Positions 34,798 through 43,217 of a stretch of 60,887 nucleotides of DNA are shown piece after piece. The stretch is from Citreicella sp. C3M06 (GTDB taxonomy: Bacteria > Pseudomonadota > Alphaproteobacteria > Rhodobacterales > Rhodobacteraceae), in assembly GCF_018860705.1 (NCBI RefSeq), contig NZ_JAHKQA010000078.1, forward strand, positions 1 through 60,887, read 5' to 3'. Position 1 is the first letter of the stretch. Each line of letters begins with the position of its first letter. A program made the position numbers and the translations under genes. The notes under the pieces are model-generated. The model was not told the origin of the DNA. It saw nothing but the letters and a program-made list of their open reading frames with translations, and searched no databases.

Positions 34798-35004
34798 ATG
34801 CGCCCTGCGGCGGAGAAAATACACAAGTCCGCGGATTAGAGGTTGATTGAGAGGGTTTCCCAACCGCGGCGAAGGCAAGGGGCCGCGCCGGTGCGCAATG
34901 CGTCACAAGGGTGAACTTGACGCACCCGGTTCGGAGCTTAACGTGCATGGCCCGCTGCCGGTTTCATGGACACGAAGATAAGATCGTGACTATGGAGTTG
35001 TAGA

Positions 35005-35259
35005 GTGGATATGACGACGCCGAAGTTCCGCCGCGTGTTCAAGCCGAAGGCGGTGAAGCTCGTGACCGTGCGGGATGTGACGGTGGCCCAGACATGCCGT
35101 GATTTGGAACTGGCCGCGAGCGTTCTACGGTGGTGGATGCGTGAAGCGGCGGCACCAGCCGGGGCGTTCTCTGGCAATGGCCAGCAGCGCGCTGATCTTG
35201 TCGAGATCGCAGCCCTGAAGAAAAAGGTCGCCAAGCTCAAGCATCCTGAAAAAGGGTGA
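35005..35259 (+). pseudogene. IS3-family OrfA remnant
   Basis: MTTPKFRRVFKPKAVKLVTV and CRDLELAASVLRWWMREAAA are the helix-turn-helix OrfA of an IS3 element. The C-terminal leucine-zipper part (ALKKKVAKLKHPEKG) runs into a stop. The left end of the element may lie near 34965 (ttcatggacacgaag). Confidence 0.8.
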
Positions 35260-36200
35260 GACCATTTTCCACCATCGGTCCGAGGACAACGGTCGAACGC
35301 CTAATTCGCGCCGGACGCGCCATGATGTTCGCACTCGTTGCGAAGCATCGGCACATCTGGCCAGTGAGTTGGATGTGCGACGCTCTGGGCGTGTCCCAGT
35401 CGGGCATCAACGCCTGGCCCGGGCGAGCTACGAGGCGAAGCTCGTCGTGGAGATCGACAAGAGCTTCAAAGCCAGCGACTGCACCTATGGCGCGGCGTGC
35501 CCAAGGGTGGGCCTGCCTGCGGACTGCACCGGATCGAACGGCTGATGCGCCGGGATACAATGAGGGCGCGGCAGAAGCGACGCGGGAAGCCGCAGGACGA
35601 CGCTGAACGCTCGATCATAGCCGACACCATTCTCGACCGTGATTTCAAGGCCGACCGCCCGAACCAGACGGGGCTTGCCGACGTCACTTGAATCTGGATC
35701 GCGGAGGGCTGGCTCTAGGTCTCGGTCCTGCTCGACCTCTTCTTTCGGCGCGCCGTCGGTTGGTCGATGCAGGCGGACCGGGGCGCCTCGCTGATCATGG
35801 ACTCGCTGACCCCTCTCGAGGCATCTGCAAGGTAGGCGCCCTGCCGGGCAATGGATGGCCGTCTGGCGCCGCGGCAAGGCCGACGCGCTGTTGCAGCATT
35901 CCGATCAGGGATCGCACTACTAATGCTTGCGGCTCGACAACGCCATCACCTGCTCCCCTCTCACACATGCTCCGGATGTGTTGCCGGGCAGCGGATGAGC
36001 CGCGCCGGCAACGTCCGGGACAACTCGGCGATGGAGATCTTCTTCTCATCGATGGAGACCGAACGGAGGACCCGCAAGATCTACCGCACCCGTGATGTCC
36101 TCCGTGCCGACGTGTTCGACCATATTGAGCGCTTCTGCAATCCGAGGCGCCGCTACTCGAAGCTGGGCGACCCAACCCGCTGTCCTCGAAATCGGCAGAA
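35256..36200 (+). pseudogene. IS3-family OrfB transposase, multiply frameshifted
   Basis: Pieces in several frames: AKHRHIWPVSWMCDALGVSQ, CGLHRIERLMRRDTMRARQK, DAERSIIADTILDRDFKADR, VSVLLDLFFRRAVGW, then GNVRDNSAMEIFFSSMETER and RADVFDHIERFCNPRRRYSK with the catalytic Glu helix. Several stops (for example after GLADVT at 35689) inactivate it. With the OrfA remnant it makes one nearly full-length but dead IS3 copy. Confidence 0.8.
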
Positions 36201-36622
36201 GTCCAAGTTCCTGATCTTGTGTTTCGTAGGCGGGCTGCCAGCTATTGCGCTGGATACAAACGGTGAATCCGTCACCTGTTTGTGCATCAATGCCGGATCG
36301 GCCGCAAAGGCGCTGTTAAGGGCGATGATGGATTGGCATATCATCAAGCCAGAGCTGTTAAAGGCGCCGCCATTGCATTTGACCGGATGCGACACATCGG
36401 GTGGCCACGTCAAAAAGGAACACTCAAGGGCGTCTGGCAGATCGCTGCCTAGGGGCTCCTCAAGCAACACCGAGCGCCAGAGTATGGGGCATGGCAAGAT
36501 AAGCTCCGCCCGGAAAACTGAAAATGTCTGTGTAGGCCCTGCGACCAAGTCCCGTTAAGCCGAGAGGGTTGCCGTAGGGGCACAGGGCGTTCGATCAGGC
36601 CGGGACATAGCCCTCGCCGCGC
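36201..36622. other. unassigned stretch after the IS3 remnant
   Basis: A plus-strand open frame of about 120 codons (LPAIALDTNGESVTCLCINA and on) and a minus-strand frame overlap here, neither resembling a family I know. GC is lower than in the flanking genes. It may be a gene fragment carried with the IS element. The 3' end of manD is at its right edge. Confidence 0.35.
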
Positions 36623-37849
36623 TCAGTAGTTCCAGAGCGTTCCATCCTGAAGGCGCACGACGGGGTGGCTGCCGGGCGCATAGCTGTAGCGGGCGGCCTG
36701 TGCCTCGTCAAAATCGACGCCAAGGCCGGGCGCATCGCTGACATGGAACAGCCCATCCTGCATCTGGTGATCCGAGGGGAACAGCGCATCGCATTCCGGG
36801 GTGCCCAGCACCAGATATTCCTGAATGCCGAAATTCGGCGCCCAGGCGTTCAGATGGGCCTGCGCCGCCATGCACAGCGGAGAATGGCTGGGCGCGCCGT
36901 GAAATCCGGTGCGGATGTGGTGCATGCCTGCCAGCTCTACGATACGTTTCACATGGGTGATGCCGCCCGCATAGGTCACCGCGACGCGGATGAAATCGAT
37001 CAGCTCCTGTTCGATCAGATGCTGGCAGTCGTGCAGCGAATTGAACACCTCGCCGATGGCAATGGGGGTGGTGGAATGCTGGCGGATCAGCTTGAGTGCA
37101 GTCTGGTCCTCGGCCGGGGTCGGGTCTTCGAGCCAGAAAAGATTGACCGGCTCCACCGCCTTGGCGAATTGCGCCGCCTCGCGCGGGGTCAGGCGGTGGT
37201 GAACATCATGCAGTAGTTTCAGATCGGGGCCGAACCGCTCACGGATCTCGGCCAGGGCGCCGGGCATGTAGCGCATGTAACAGTCGGTGTCCCAGATCTC
37301 GATCTTGGGCCGGATGCCGCTGAAATCGGTGATGTAATGTTTCGACGCACCCGGCGTTTCCGGCACGGCGTAGCTGGCCGACGGCATGCCGGGGATGCCG
37401 CATTGCACCCGCACCGCCTTGTACCCGGCATCGACGTAATGCGCGATGGACTCCATCAGGTCGGGCAGGTCGGCGCCGGTGGCATGGGCGTAAACCAGCG
37501 CGCCGTCGCGGGATTTGCCGCCAAACAGCTGGTACAGCGGCATGTTGGCCAGTTTGCCCTTGATGTCCCACAGCGCCATGTCGATGGCGCCAAAGGCCGC
37601 CATGGCGATCGGCCCACGGCGGAAATAGGCGCCGCGATAGAAGAACTGCCAGATGTCCTCGGACCGGCGCGGATCCATTCCGATCAGGCAGGGGATCAGA
37701 TAGTCCTGCAAATAGGCTGCCGGCAGGGTTTCACGGTTGTTCAGCGTCGCATCGCCGAGCCCGTAGACGCCCTGATCGGTTTCGATCTTCAGCGTGACGT
37801 AATTCTTGCCGGGGCCGCCGACGAATACCTTGGCATTGGTGATCTTCAT
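36623..37849 (-). CDS. manD: D-mannonate dehydratase, enolase superfamily (ManD/RspA)
   Basis: A 408-residue enzyme. The start ITNAKVFVGGPGKNYVTLKI and GLGDATLNNRE are ManD signatures. Mg2+ ligands are in LLHDVHHRLTP (Asp), LFWLEDPTPAEDQ (Glu) and AIGEVFNSLHDCQHL (Glu); catalytic residues lie in VQCGIPG and TGFHGAPSHSPLCMAA. The C-terminus VRLQDGTLWNY matches the family. It dehydrates D-mannonate to 2-keto-3-deoxygluconate (KDG), the same intermediate made by the alginate genes at 42-51 kb. It lies 7 bases after the Gfo/Idh gene with a shared promoter carrying the CTTGGATACAAG operator. Some homologues also act on D-gluconate or have low activity. Confidence 0.9.
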   Translation of the reverse strand: MKITNAKVFVGGPGKNYVTLKIETDQGVYGLGDATLNNRETLPAAYLQDYLIPCLIGMDPRRSEDIWQFFYRGAYFRRGPIAMAAFGAIDMALWDIKGKLANMPLYQLFGGKSRDGALVYAHATGADLPDLMESIAHYVDAGYKAVRVQCGIPGMPSASYAVPETPGASKHYITDFSGIRPKIEIWDTDCYMRYMPGALAEIRERFGPDLKLLHDVHHRLTPREAAQFAKAVEPVNLFWLEDPTPAEDQTALKLIRQHSTTPIAIGEVFNSLHDCQHLIEQELIDFIRVAVTYAGGITHVKRIVELAGMHHIRTGFHGAPSHSPLCMAAQAHLNAWAPNFGIQEYLVLGTPECDALFPSDHQMQDGLFHVSDAPGLGVDFDEAQAARYSYAPGSHPVVRLQDGTLWNY

Positions 37850-37856
37850 GTCTGGC

Positions 37857-38981
37857 TCACAACTTGGGGGCGGATATCCACGGGGCACCGGCGCGCAGCA
37901 GGTCGATGATCTGCTGGTACTGCGCGCCTTCGCGAAAGGTGGGGTAGGGGGCGGCGGGCTCTCCGCTGAGGTCGCGAACGAAATCGCGCGCAAGGATGTG
38001 CCAGCACAGTTCGGTTTCACCCGCGACCTTTGGCAGGTTCGATACGATGTCATCGGGCAGGGGCAGGGCGCGCCAGTCACGGTCGCCTCCATACAGCGAG
38101 ACCTGCCCGCTGCCGTAATGCCCCTTGAGGTGGATGGCGCCCTTGGTGCCGTAGAACACGATGTGATCGTCGCCGAAGCGCGGCACCAGACCGCCATGTT
38201 TGAACAGCACCGACACGGGCTGCGCCGCCAGTGGGCTGTCGATGCGGGCCAGAACGGTGTAGGACCATTCGACGTTGCTGTCGCCCCAGCCCAGCGCCGG
38301 ATCGGACAGGTCTTCGGGGATGAACTCCCGACGCGTGGCAAAATTGTGGACGCCTTCCACGATGGGCGCGCGGTGCATGTCGTCGCGCAGATCTCCGGTG
38401 ATCTGGGTGATCTGCTCACCCACCACGGCGGTGACGATCGACAGCGTGTGGGTGAAGTTGTTGTTGAGCCGCCCGCCGCCCTGCTCGGCGCGGTGCGACC
38501 AGCCAAAGGGGATGCCGCGTTCGAGGTTGAAATGCGAGATGCACTCGACCTCGGTCGGCTCGCCGATGGCGCCTTCGGCCACCAGCCGGGCGGCGTGCTG
38601 GACGCTGGGGGTGTAGCGAAAGCTGGCGGCGTAGGCGGTTTTGACCCCGGCCCGCGCCGCATGGTCGGCAAGCTCGCGCGCGGATTCGCCGGTGATCGTC
38701 AGCGGCTTGTCGCAAAAGACATGGCAGCCTGCGTCGATGGCTTGGGTGATCTGGAGGTGATGCGCGCCCCCGGGCGTGGCGATGGACGCGATGTCGGGGC
38801 GGCAGGCCTTCAGCGCGCTGGCCCAGTCGGTGCCCGCGTAGGGGATCTCCAGCCGCTGCGCCAGCTCGGCAACCACCGACGGGGTGCGCCCGACGATGCC
38901 GGTGATCTCTGCTCCCGCCGCACGAAAGGCAGCGGCGTGCCCTTCGGCGGCAAAGCCCGTTCCTGCGATCAGCACCTTCAT
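37857..38981 (-). CDS. Gfo/Idh/MocA-family dehydrogenase
   Basis: A 374-residue protein. The Rossmann motif VLIAGTGFAAEGHAAAFRAA, IASIATPGGAHHLQITQAID and the EKP-like motif HVFCDKPLTITGES are typical; the C-terminal alpha/beta domain follows (ISHFNLERGIPFGWSHRAEQ). It probably oxidises or reduces a sugar or uronate with NAD(P). First gene of the pair with manD, so conversion between a uronate (mannuronate or guluronate) and the aldonate used by ManD is a reasonable guess. The start is ATG 38981; an operator lies 72 bases upstream. Confidence 0.87.
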   Translation of the reverse strand: MKVLIAGTGFAAEGHAAAFRAAGAEITGIVGRTPSVVAELAQRLEIPYAGTDWASALKACRPDIASIATPGGAHHLQITQAIDAGCHVFCDKPLTITGESARELADHAARAGVKTAYAASFRYTPSVQHAARLVAEGAIGEPTEVECISHFNLERGIPFGWSHRAEQGGGRLNNNFTHTLSIVTAVVGEQITQITGDLRDDMHRAPIVEGVHNFATRREFIPEDLSDPALGWGDSNVEWSYTVLARIDSPLAAQPVSVLFKHGGLVPRFGDDHIVFYGTKGAIHLKGHYGSGQVSLYGGDRDWRALPLPDDIVSNLPKVAGETELCWHILARDFVRDLSGEPAAPYPTFREGAQYQQIIDLLRAGAPWISAPKL

Positions 38982-39052
38982 GTCGTTCCCCCCGATGATG
39001 ACAGGCGCGTCAGGCGACGCCCGCGCGCTTGGTGATGTAAGAGTGTTTCAAT

Positions 39053-39077
39053 CTTGGATACAAGAAGGGCATCCAAG
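39053..39077. promoter_or_regulatory. operator for the FadR-type regulator (site 1, Gfo/Idh-manD promoter)
   Basis: CTTGGATACAAG at 39053-39064 is an imperfect palindrome (CTTG-N-AT-N-CAAG); a second half-match, gcatccaag, lies at 39069-39077. The same 12-mer is found in front of the alginate importer. TTGNATNCAA-type sites are usual for GntR/FadR-subfamily regulators of uronate genes. Confidence 0.65.
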
Positions 39078-39193
39078 ATGCGCGTCGTGTCGCGCGTTTC
39101 ATGCTGGCTGCCTTGCGCCGGGCACGCAGGCCCTTGGGCAGGCAACGCCAACCGCGCGGGTGCTGGTCTGGCGCGGCCGGGCAGGTGGCGGGC

Positions 39194-40552
39194 TTAGTCC
39201 GGCAACGCATCGCGCCAACGCCCCTTCAGCATGCCCCGATGGAAGGGGATGAATTTGACGAATTCTTCGGCGAGGTTCAGCGCCAGCACCCAGACCACGG
39301 GGGTGTCGAGCCACAAAACCAGCACCGCGCTCAGCGGCACCTTAAAGGCCCATTGCGACCACAAAAAAATGTGCATGACGTAGACCGTCCGCCCCGCCGC
39401 GCGCAGAGTATTGCCGCAGATGGCGTTGGAATTTTTCGGCCAAGGCAAGATCAGCAGCACCGGCAGGAAGGTCGCCAGCGCGGTCAGGGTCTGCGGCGCG
39501 AGCGCGGCGTATAGGCTGTCGGCTTCCAAAATCAGCAGGGCGTAGAACCCCGAGACCAGCACCGACAACCCGGCCGATCCGCGCCAGACCATGCGCAGGA
39601 AGTGATCCATCGCAGCCCGTCCGCCCCCTTGGCCCAGATGCTGCGCCACCGCGATCCCGGCGGCTTGCGCCCATGCCATACCGAGGGTGCCGACGACGTT
39701 GATCCATGGCATGACCAGCGTCAGCGCGGCAAACTGGTAGACGTCATAGGCCGCATAGATCAGCATGCAGACACTGCCTGACGCCTGCGCGCTAAAGAAC
39801 GTCGCGGCAATCGGCAGCGAAAAGGCCAGATGCGCCCGCAGCGCCGGGCGCAGCGGCAAGGAGTCGGCGCGGCGCCAGCTATCGGTGGATCGCCAGACGC
39901 GCCAGACGAGGTAGCCCGCCCGCACCAGCGAGCCCAGCACGCTGCCCACCGCAGCGCCCGCCAGCCCCAGTTGCGGCAAGCCGCCCGCACCATGGATCAG
40001 CGCCCATGACAGGCCGACATTGATCGGTACCGACACGATGTAGCTGAGGAACGGCGCGCGGCTGTCACCGCAGCCATTGAAAAACGCCGACAGGCTTTGC
40101 CCGACCGCTTCGGCCAGCACGACGCCGATGAAGATCAGCAGATACAGCCGGGCCTGCGCCTGAACCTCGGCGCTTTGACCCGACAGGGACAGCAGCGGAT
40201 CGGTGGCCAGCGCCAGCACCGACAGCCCCACCGCGCAGACCGCAAGGTTGATCACCAGCCCGGTGCGGCAGGCGCTGCGCAGCGCCGATGGCGAGGCCGA
40301 TCCCCAAGCCTGCGCCACAAGGATCTGCGCCGCGTTGGCAAAGGCGTTCTGTGCCCCGAGCAGCAGCGCCGCAACAGCACTGGCGAGGCCGATGGCGGCG
40401 ACCGATGCCTCGCCCAGCGGCGCCACCAGCCATGCATCGACCACCACGATACCGTGCAGCATCAGCATCCGCATCGCCATCGGCCATGCCAGAGCGAACA
40501 GCCCGCCGGGGCTGCGCAGGGCGCTCATGCCACCGGCCCCGACGGCGGTCAC
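39194..40552 (-). CDS. MATE-family efflux transporter
   Basis: A 452-residue membrane protein with about 12 helices in two MatE repeats (ALAWPMAMRMLMLHGIVVVD, GLASAVAALLLGAQNAFANA, SAFFNGCGDSRAPFLSYIVS). It starts with GTG 40552, overlapping the stop of a small upstream ORF in GTGA; ATG 40528 is an alternative. MATE proteins export cations, drugs or metabolites with Na+ or H+. Its promoter carries the same operator as the alginate genes, so it may export a pathway intermediate or a toxic uronate. Confidence 0.88.
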   Translation of the reverse strand: MTAVGAGGMSALRSPGGLFALAWPMAMRMLMLHGIVVVDAWLVAPLGEASVAAIGLASAVAALLLGAQNAFANAAQILVAQAWGSASPSALRSACRTGLVINLAVCAVGLSVLALATDPLLSLSGQSAEVQAQARLYLLIFIGVVLAEAVGQSLSAFFNGCGDSRAPFLSYIVSVPINVGLSWALIHGAGGLPQLGLAGAAVGSVLGSLVRAGYLVWRVWRSTDSWRRADSLPLRPALRAHLAFSLPIAATFFSAQASGSVCMLIYAAYDVYQFAALTLVMPWINVVGTLGMAWAQAAGIAVAQHLGQGGGRAAMDHFLRMVWRGSAGLSVLVSGFYALLILEADSLYAALAPQTLTALATFLPVLLILPWPKNSNAICGNTLRAAGRTVYVMHIFLWSQWAFKVPLSAVLVLWLDTPVVWVLALNLAEEFVKFIPFHRGMLKGRWRDALPD

Positions 40553-40725
40553 GGCAACACTTCCGGCAGATAGGCCCCGATGCCAGGCATCCGCAGCATC
40601 GCGCCGGGAGTGTCACCGAGGGCGGTCAGCGCCACCGAGGCGGCGGAGGCAGGGAGCATGTCCTCAGACCGAACGGCGCGCGGCGCCTGTCCGATCCGCG
40701 TGACGAGATGCGGTTGGGGTGTCAT
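40549..40725 (-). CDS. 58-residue ORF coupled to the MATE gene, unknown
   Basis: It begins MTPQPHLVTRIGQAPRAVRS and ends GIGAYLPEVLP. Codon use is strongly GC3-biased like real genes here. It has no strong ribosome-binding site. Its stop overlaps the MATE start. No family recognised; it may be the C-terminal remainder of a larger gene whose start is the next ORF upstream. Confidence 0.4.
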   Translation of the reverse strand: MTPQPHLVTRIGQAPRAVRSEDMLPASAASVALTALGDTPGAMLRMPGIGAYLPEVLP

Positions 40726-40781
40726 GTAAGTAGCTTTCGCGCGGGATGGGGGCCGCCTTCGGGCGATCCCCGACACTGCTG

Positions 40782-41048
40782 TTATCTGGCGTTGCGGATC
40801 ATGTCGGTTTGGCCCCGGTCCGATCCAGGGTGCCTGCAAAGACCTGATCGAGGGCGCCGGGTCGCTTGAATCCTGTTGCCGGTGTTTTCGCTCAGGTTCG
40901 TGGCAAGGCTCTGCTTGGCGATGGCGGCGGGGGCATCCCCCATGTGGATGGCCCGGCCGTGCAACTCTGGAGCCTGCGCGCCGCCGGGAGCCGGTCCAAG
41001 AGCCACCGCGGCGGCAGCGAATCGCTTCGCGAGGATGATATCGGTCAT
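40782..41048 (-). pseudogene. truncated gene start behind a regulated promoter
   Basis: ATG 41048 has a strong Shine-Dalgarno (gggagg) and an operator 76 bases upstream. The first 50 or so residues (MTDIILAKRFAAAAVALGPA, then AIHMGDAPAAIAKQSLATN) look coding, after which composition turns to Arg/Gly-rich noise until the stop at 40782. This suggests a gene with an internal deletion, with the 58-residue ORF before the MATE gene as the other end. It could instead be a small real protein. Confidence 0.4.
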
Positions 41049-41123
41049 GCATTTCCTCCCAGAAGGGCAGGGCGCTTCTCTCCCAGCGCCACGTCCATGG
41101 AAGGCATCATGTTGGTATGCAAT

Positions 41124-41135
41124 CTGGGATACAAG
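41124..41135. promoter_or_regulatory. operator for the FadR-type regulator (site 2, MATE-unit promoter)
   Basis: CTGGGATACAAG differs from sites 1 and 3 by one base. It is followed by an AT-rich run (ttgttttttttg), consistent with a promoter for the minus-strand unit starting at 41048. Confidence 0.6.
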
Positions 41136-41205
41136 TTGTTTTTTTTGCGAGAGGCGGAAAACTTACCCCGATCGCAACGTCCACTATCGCGGGATGCGGC
41201 GTGGC

Positions 41206-41898
41206 TTAGGCGTCATCGGTGAAATAGGCAGCGCTGTTGATCTGGATGGCTGCGATGGTTTCATCCAGTCGCGACAGGTGGCGCATTCCGGCGGCGACCG
41301 CGGCCTCGGCATCATGCGCCTTGATGGCGGCGGCGATGTCCTCGTGATCCTGAATCAGCTGCGGCATCCGGCGTTCCTTTGACAGGCCAAGGATGCACAG
41401 GCGGTCGACCTTTTCCTTTTCCTCTTTGATGATGTCAAAGGCAAAGGGCACCTGACCGATCTCGCAGATCGCCTTGTGAAAGGCGTAGTCCAGTGCGCCA
41501 AATCCGGAATAATCCTCATTGGCCAAAGCTTTGTGTTGCATGGCAATGCGCGAGTCCAATTCGAACCCGCCGGCCTTGTCACACAGCTCTGCCGCCTTGC
41601 GTAGGGCTGCGGCCTCGACCGCGGCGCGCACGAACCGGCTTTTCTCGATGGCGCGCATGGAGAATTTCTTGACCTCGGTCGCCTTCTTGGGGCGTACGAG
41701 GATCAGGTCCATGGTTTCCAGCCGGCGGAAGGCGTCCCGCACCGGCTGGCGCGACACGCCGAACTGCGATGCGATGTCGGTCTCCGAGATCCGCGTGCCG
41801 GGCAGCAGGCGCAGCGACGTGATCTCGCGGTACAGGTGATCGACGATATCGTCGACGCTGTTGCGGCGGCTGGCGGTCAGGCTGGCGGTCTTCGTCAT
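41206..41898 (-). CDS. FadR-subfamily GntR regulator of the alginate/uronate locus
   Basis: A 230-residue regulator. The winged helix is VDDIVDHLYREITSLRLLPG, ISETDIASQFGVSRQPVRDA and FRRLETMDLI; the FCD effector domain follows (KSRFVRAAVEAAALRKAAEL, GALDYAFHKAICEIG, with His in HLSRLDETIAAI as a metal ligand). I chose ATG 41898 behind aaaggggaa, although an upstream in-frame start at 41925 exists. FCD proteins often sense uronates, KDG or other organic acids. It is divergent from the importer operon and flanked by two operator copies, so it probably represses all three units until an alginate-derived ligand binds. Confidence 0.92.
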   Translation of the reverse strand: MTKTASLTASRRNSVDDIVDHLYREITSLRLLPGTRISETDIASQFGVSRQPVRDAFRRLETMDLILVRPKKATEVKKFSMRAIEKSRFVRAAVEAAALRKAAELCDKAGGFELDSRIAMQHKALANEDYSGFGALDYAFHKAICEIGQVPFAFDIIKEEKEKVDRLCILGLSKERRMPQLIQDHEDIAAAIKAHDAEAAVAAGMRHLSRLDETIAAIQINSAAYFTDDA

Positions 41899-42009
41899 AC
41901 GGTTCCCCTTTGAGCGTTCCCCCATAACCGAGGACGCGTTTCAATTCCAGCTTGGGGCGGGAAGGGGCGCCGGACGTGGTGGCGCAGATACGCGTTGATC
42001 CGAAAGTAC

Positions 42010-42032
42010 TGGTATCCCAACTTGGATACAAG
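42010..42032. promoter_or_regulatory. operator for the FadR-type regulator (site 3, importer/regulator divergent promoter)
   Basis: CTTGGATACAAG at 42021-42032, immediately preceded by tggtatcccaa at 42010-42020, whose reverse complement ttgggatacca is a second copy. The double site lies between the regulator start (41898) and the importer operon (42120), so it can serve both promoters. Confidence 0.65.
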
Positions 42033-42119
42033 ACTTGACTTTGTGCCGATTCGCCGCCACCAATCAGGCAGGACCTGCGGCCTCGACCGACCCGAGGCTC
42101 GCTTTTTAGGGAGGAGCAC

Positions 42120-43217
42120 ATGGCCGGAGTCAGCCTCGACGGTATCGTCAAGAGCTATGGCGCGTTGCGCGTTGTTCATGGCATCGAACTCGACGTTGCA
42201 GAGGGCGAATTCGTCGTCCTCGTTGGGCCTTCGGGCTGCGGGAAATCCACCACGCTGCGCATGATCGCAGGGCTGGAGGAGATCAGCGACGGCACGTTGA
42301 CCATCGATGGGCGGCGGGTAAATCGGGTGGCACCAAAAGACCGCGACGTGGCCATGGTGTTCCAGAATTACGCGCTGTACCCGCATCTGAACGTGGCGGA
42401 GAACATCGCCTTCGGCCTGCGCATCCGCAAGGAACCCAAGGACCGGATTGCCGAATCCGTCGACGAGGTCGCGGCCATCCTCGGCCTGACCGATTACCTT
42501 GAACGGCGCCCCGCCGATCTGTCTGGCGGTCAGCGCCAGCGCGTCGCCATGGGCCGCGCCATCGTGCGCCGCCCCAAGGTGTTCCTGTTCGACGAGCCAC
42601 TGTCGAACCTCGACGCCAAGCTGCGCAGCCAGATGCGCGCCGAGATCAAGCGGTTGCACAACCGGCTGGGCGTGACTTCGATCTACGTGACCCATGATCA
42701 GGTCGAGGCGATGACCCTTGCCGACCGCATCGTGGTGATGAGCGAGGGGCGGATCGAGCAGGTCGGCACGCCGATGGATCTGTTCCTGAACCCGGTGAAC
42801 ACCTTTGTCGCGGGGTTCCTTGGTTCGCCGCCGATGAACATGGTGAATGCGGTTGTCGCGGTCAGGGATGGCATGGCCCATGCGGACTTCCATGGCCAGA
42901 GCCTGCCGCTGCCGTCGCTGCCGGGGCTGGAACCGGGGCGCAAGGTGATCCTTGGCATCCGGCCCGAGTTTGCCACGCTGGCCGCCACCGGCGTCGCCGT
43001 CGAGATCGATCTGGTGGAAACGCTGGGCTCGGAGGCGCTGATCCATGCCACGTTGGGCGGCGAGCCATTCGTCATCCGGCACGAGACCATCGGCCATGTG
43101 CCAGCCTCGACCGGACACGCGCATTTCGCCGTGCAACCGGGCCTGCTGCGCGTCTTTGATGCGGAGACCGGCATGGCGCTGCCCGGCCAGACCACGGCGG
43201 TGGAGCAGGCGGCATGA
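42120..43217 (+). CDS. algS: oligosaccharide ABC importer ATPase (AlgS/UgpC/MalK type)
   Basis: A 365-residue ATPase. Walker A VGPSGCGKSTTLRMIAG, Q-loop FQNYALYPHLNVAEN, signature DLSGGQRQRVAMGRA, Walker B VFLFDEPLSNLDAKLR, and a C-terminal TOBE regulatory domain (KVILGIRPEFATLAATGVAV). It energises a sugar importer of the CUT1 type. A strong Shine-Dalgarno (agggaggag) precedes ATG 42120. First gene of the importer-lyase operon; its end overlaps the permease start by four bases. Confidence 0.92.
   Translation: MAGVSLDGIVKSYGALRVVHGIELDVAEGEFVVLVGPSGCGKSTTLRMIAGLEEISDGTLTIDGRRVNRVAPKDRDVAMVFQNYALYPHLNVAENIAFGLRIRKEPKDRIAESVDEVAAILGLTDYLERRPADLSGGQRQRVAMGRAIVRRPKVFLFDEPLSNLDAKLRSQMRAEIKRLHNRLGVTSIYVTHDQVEAMTLADRIVVMSEGRIEQVGTPMDLFLNPVNTFVAGFLGSPPMNMVNAVVAVRDGMAHADFHGQSLPLPSLPGLEPGRKVILGIRPEFATLAATGVAVEIDLVETLGSEALIHATLGGEPFVIRHETIGHVPASTGHAHFAVQPGLLRVFDAETGMALPGQTTAVEQAA

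Noticed and set aside
32710-34878. A 722-codon minus-strand frame opposite the deacetylase and isoaspartyl peptidase genes
   Set aside because: The plus strand carries complete, motif-bearing enzymes with ATGA overlaps; the antisense frame has none.
36623-38671. A 682-codon minus-strand frame that would fuse manD to upstream sequence
   Set aside because: The N-terminal 270 codons are out of frame with the Gfo/Idh gene and Pro/Ser/Arg-rich; manD starts at 37849 with the family's standard N-terminus.
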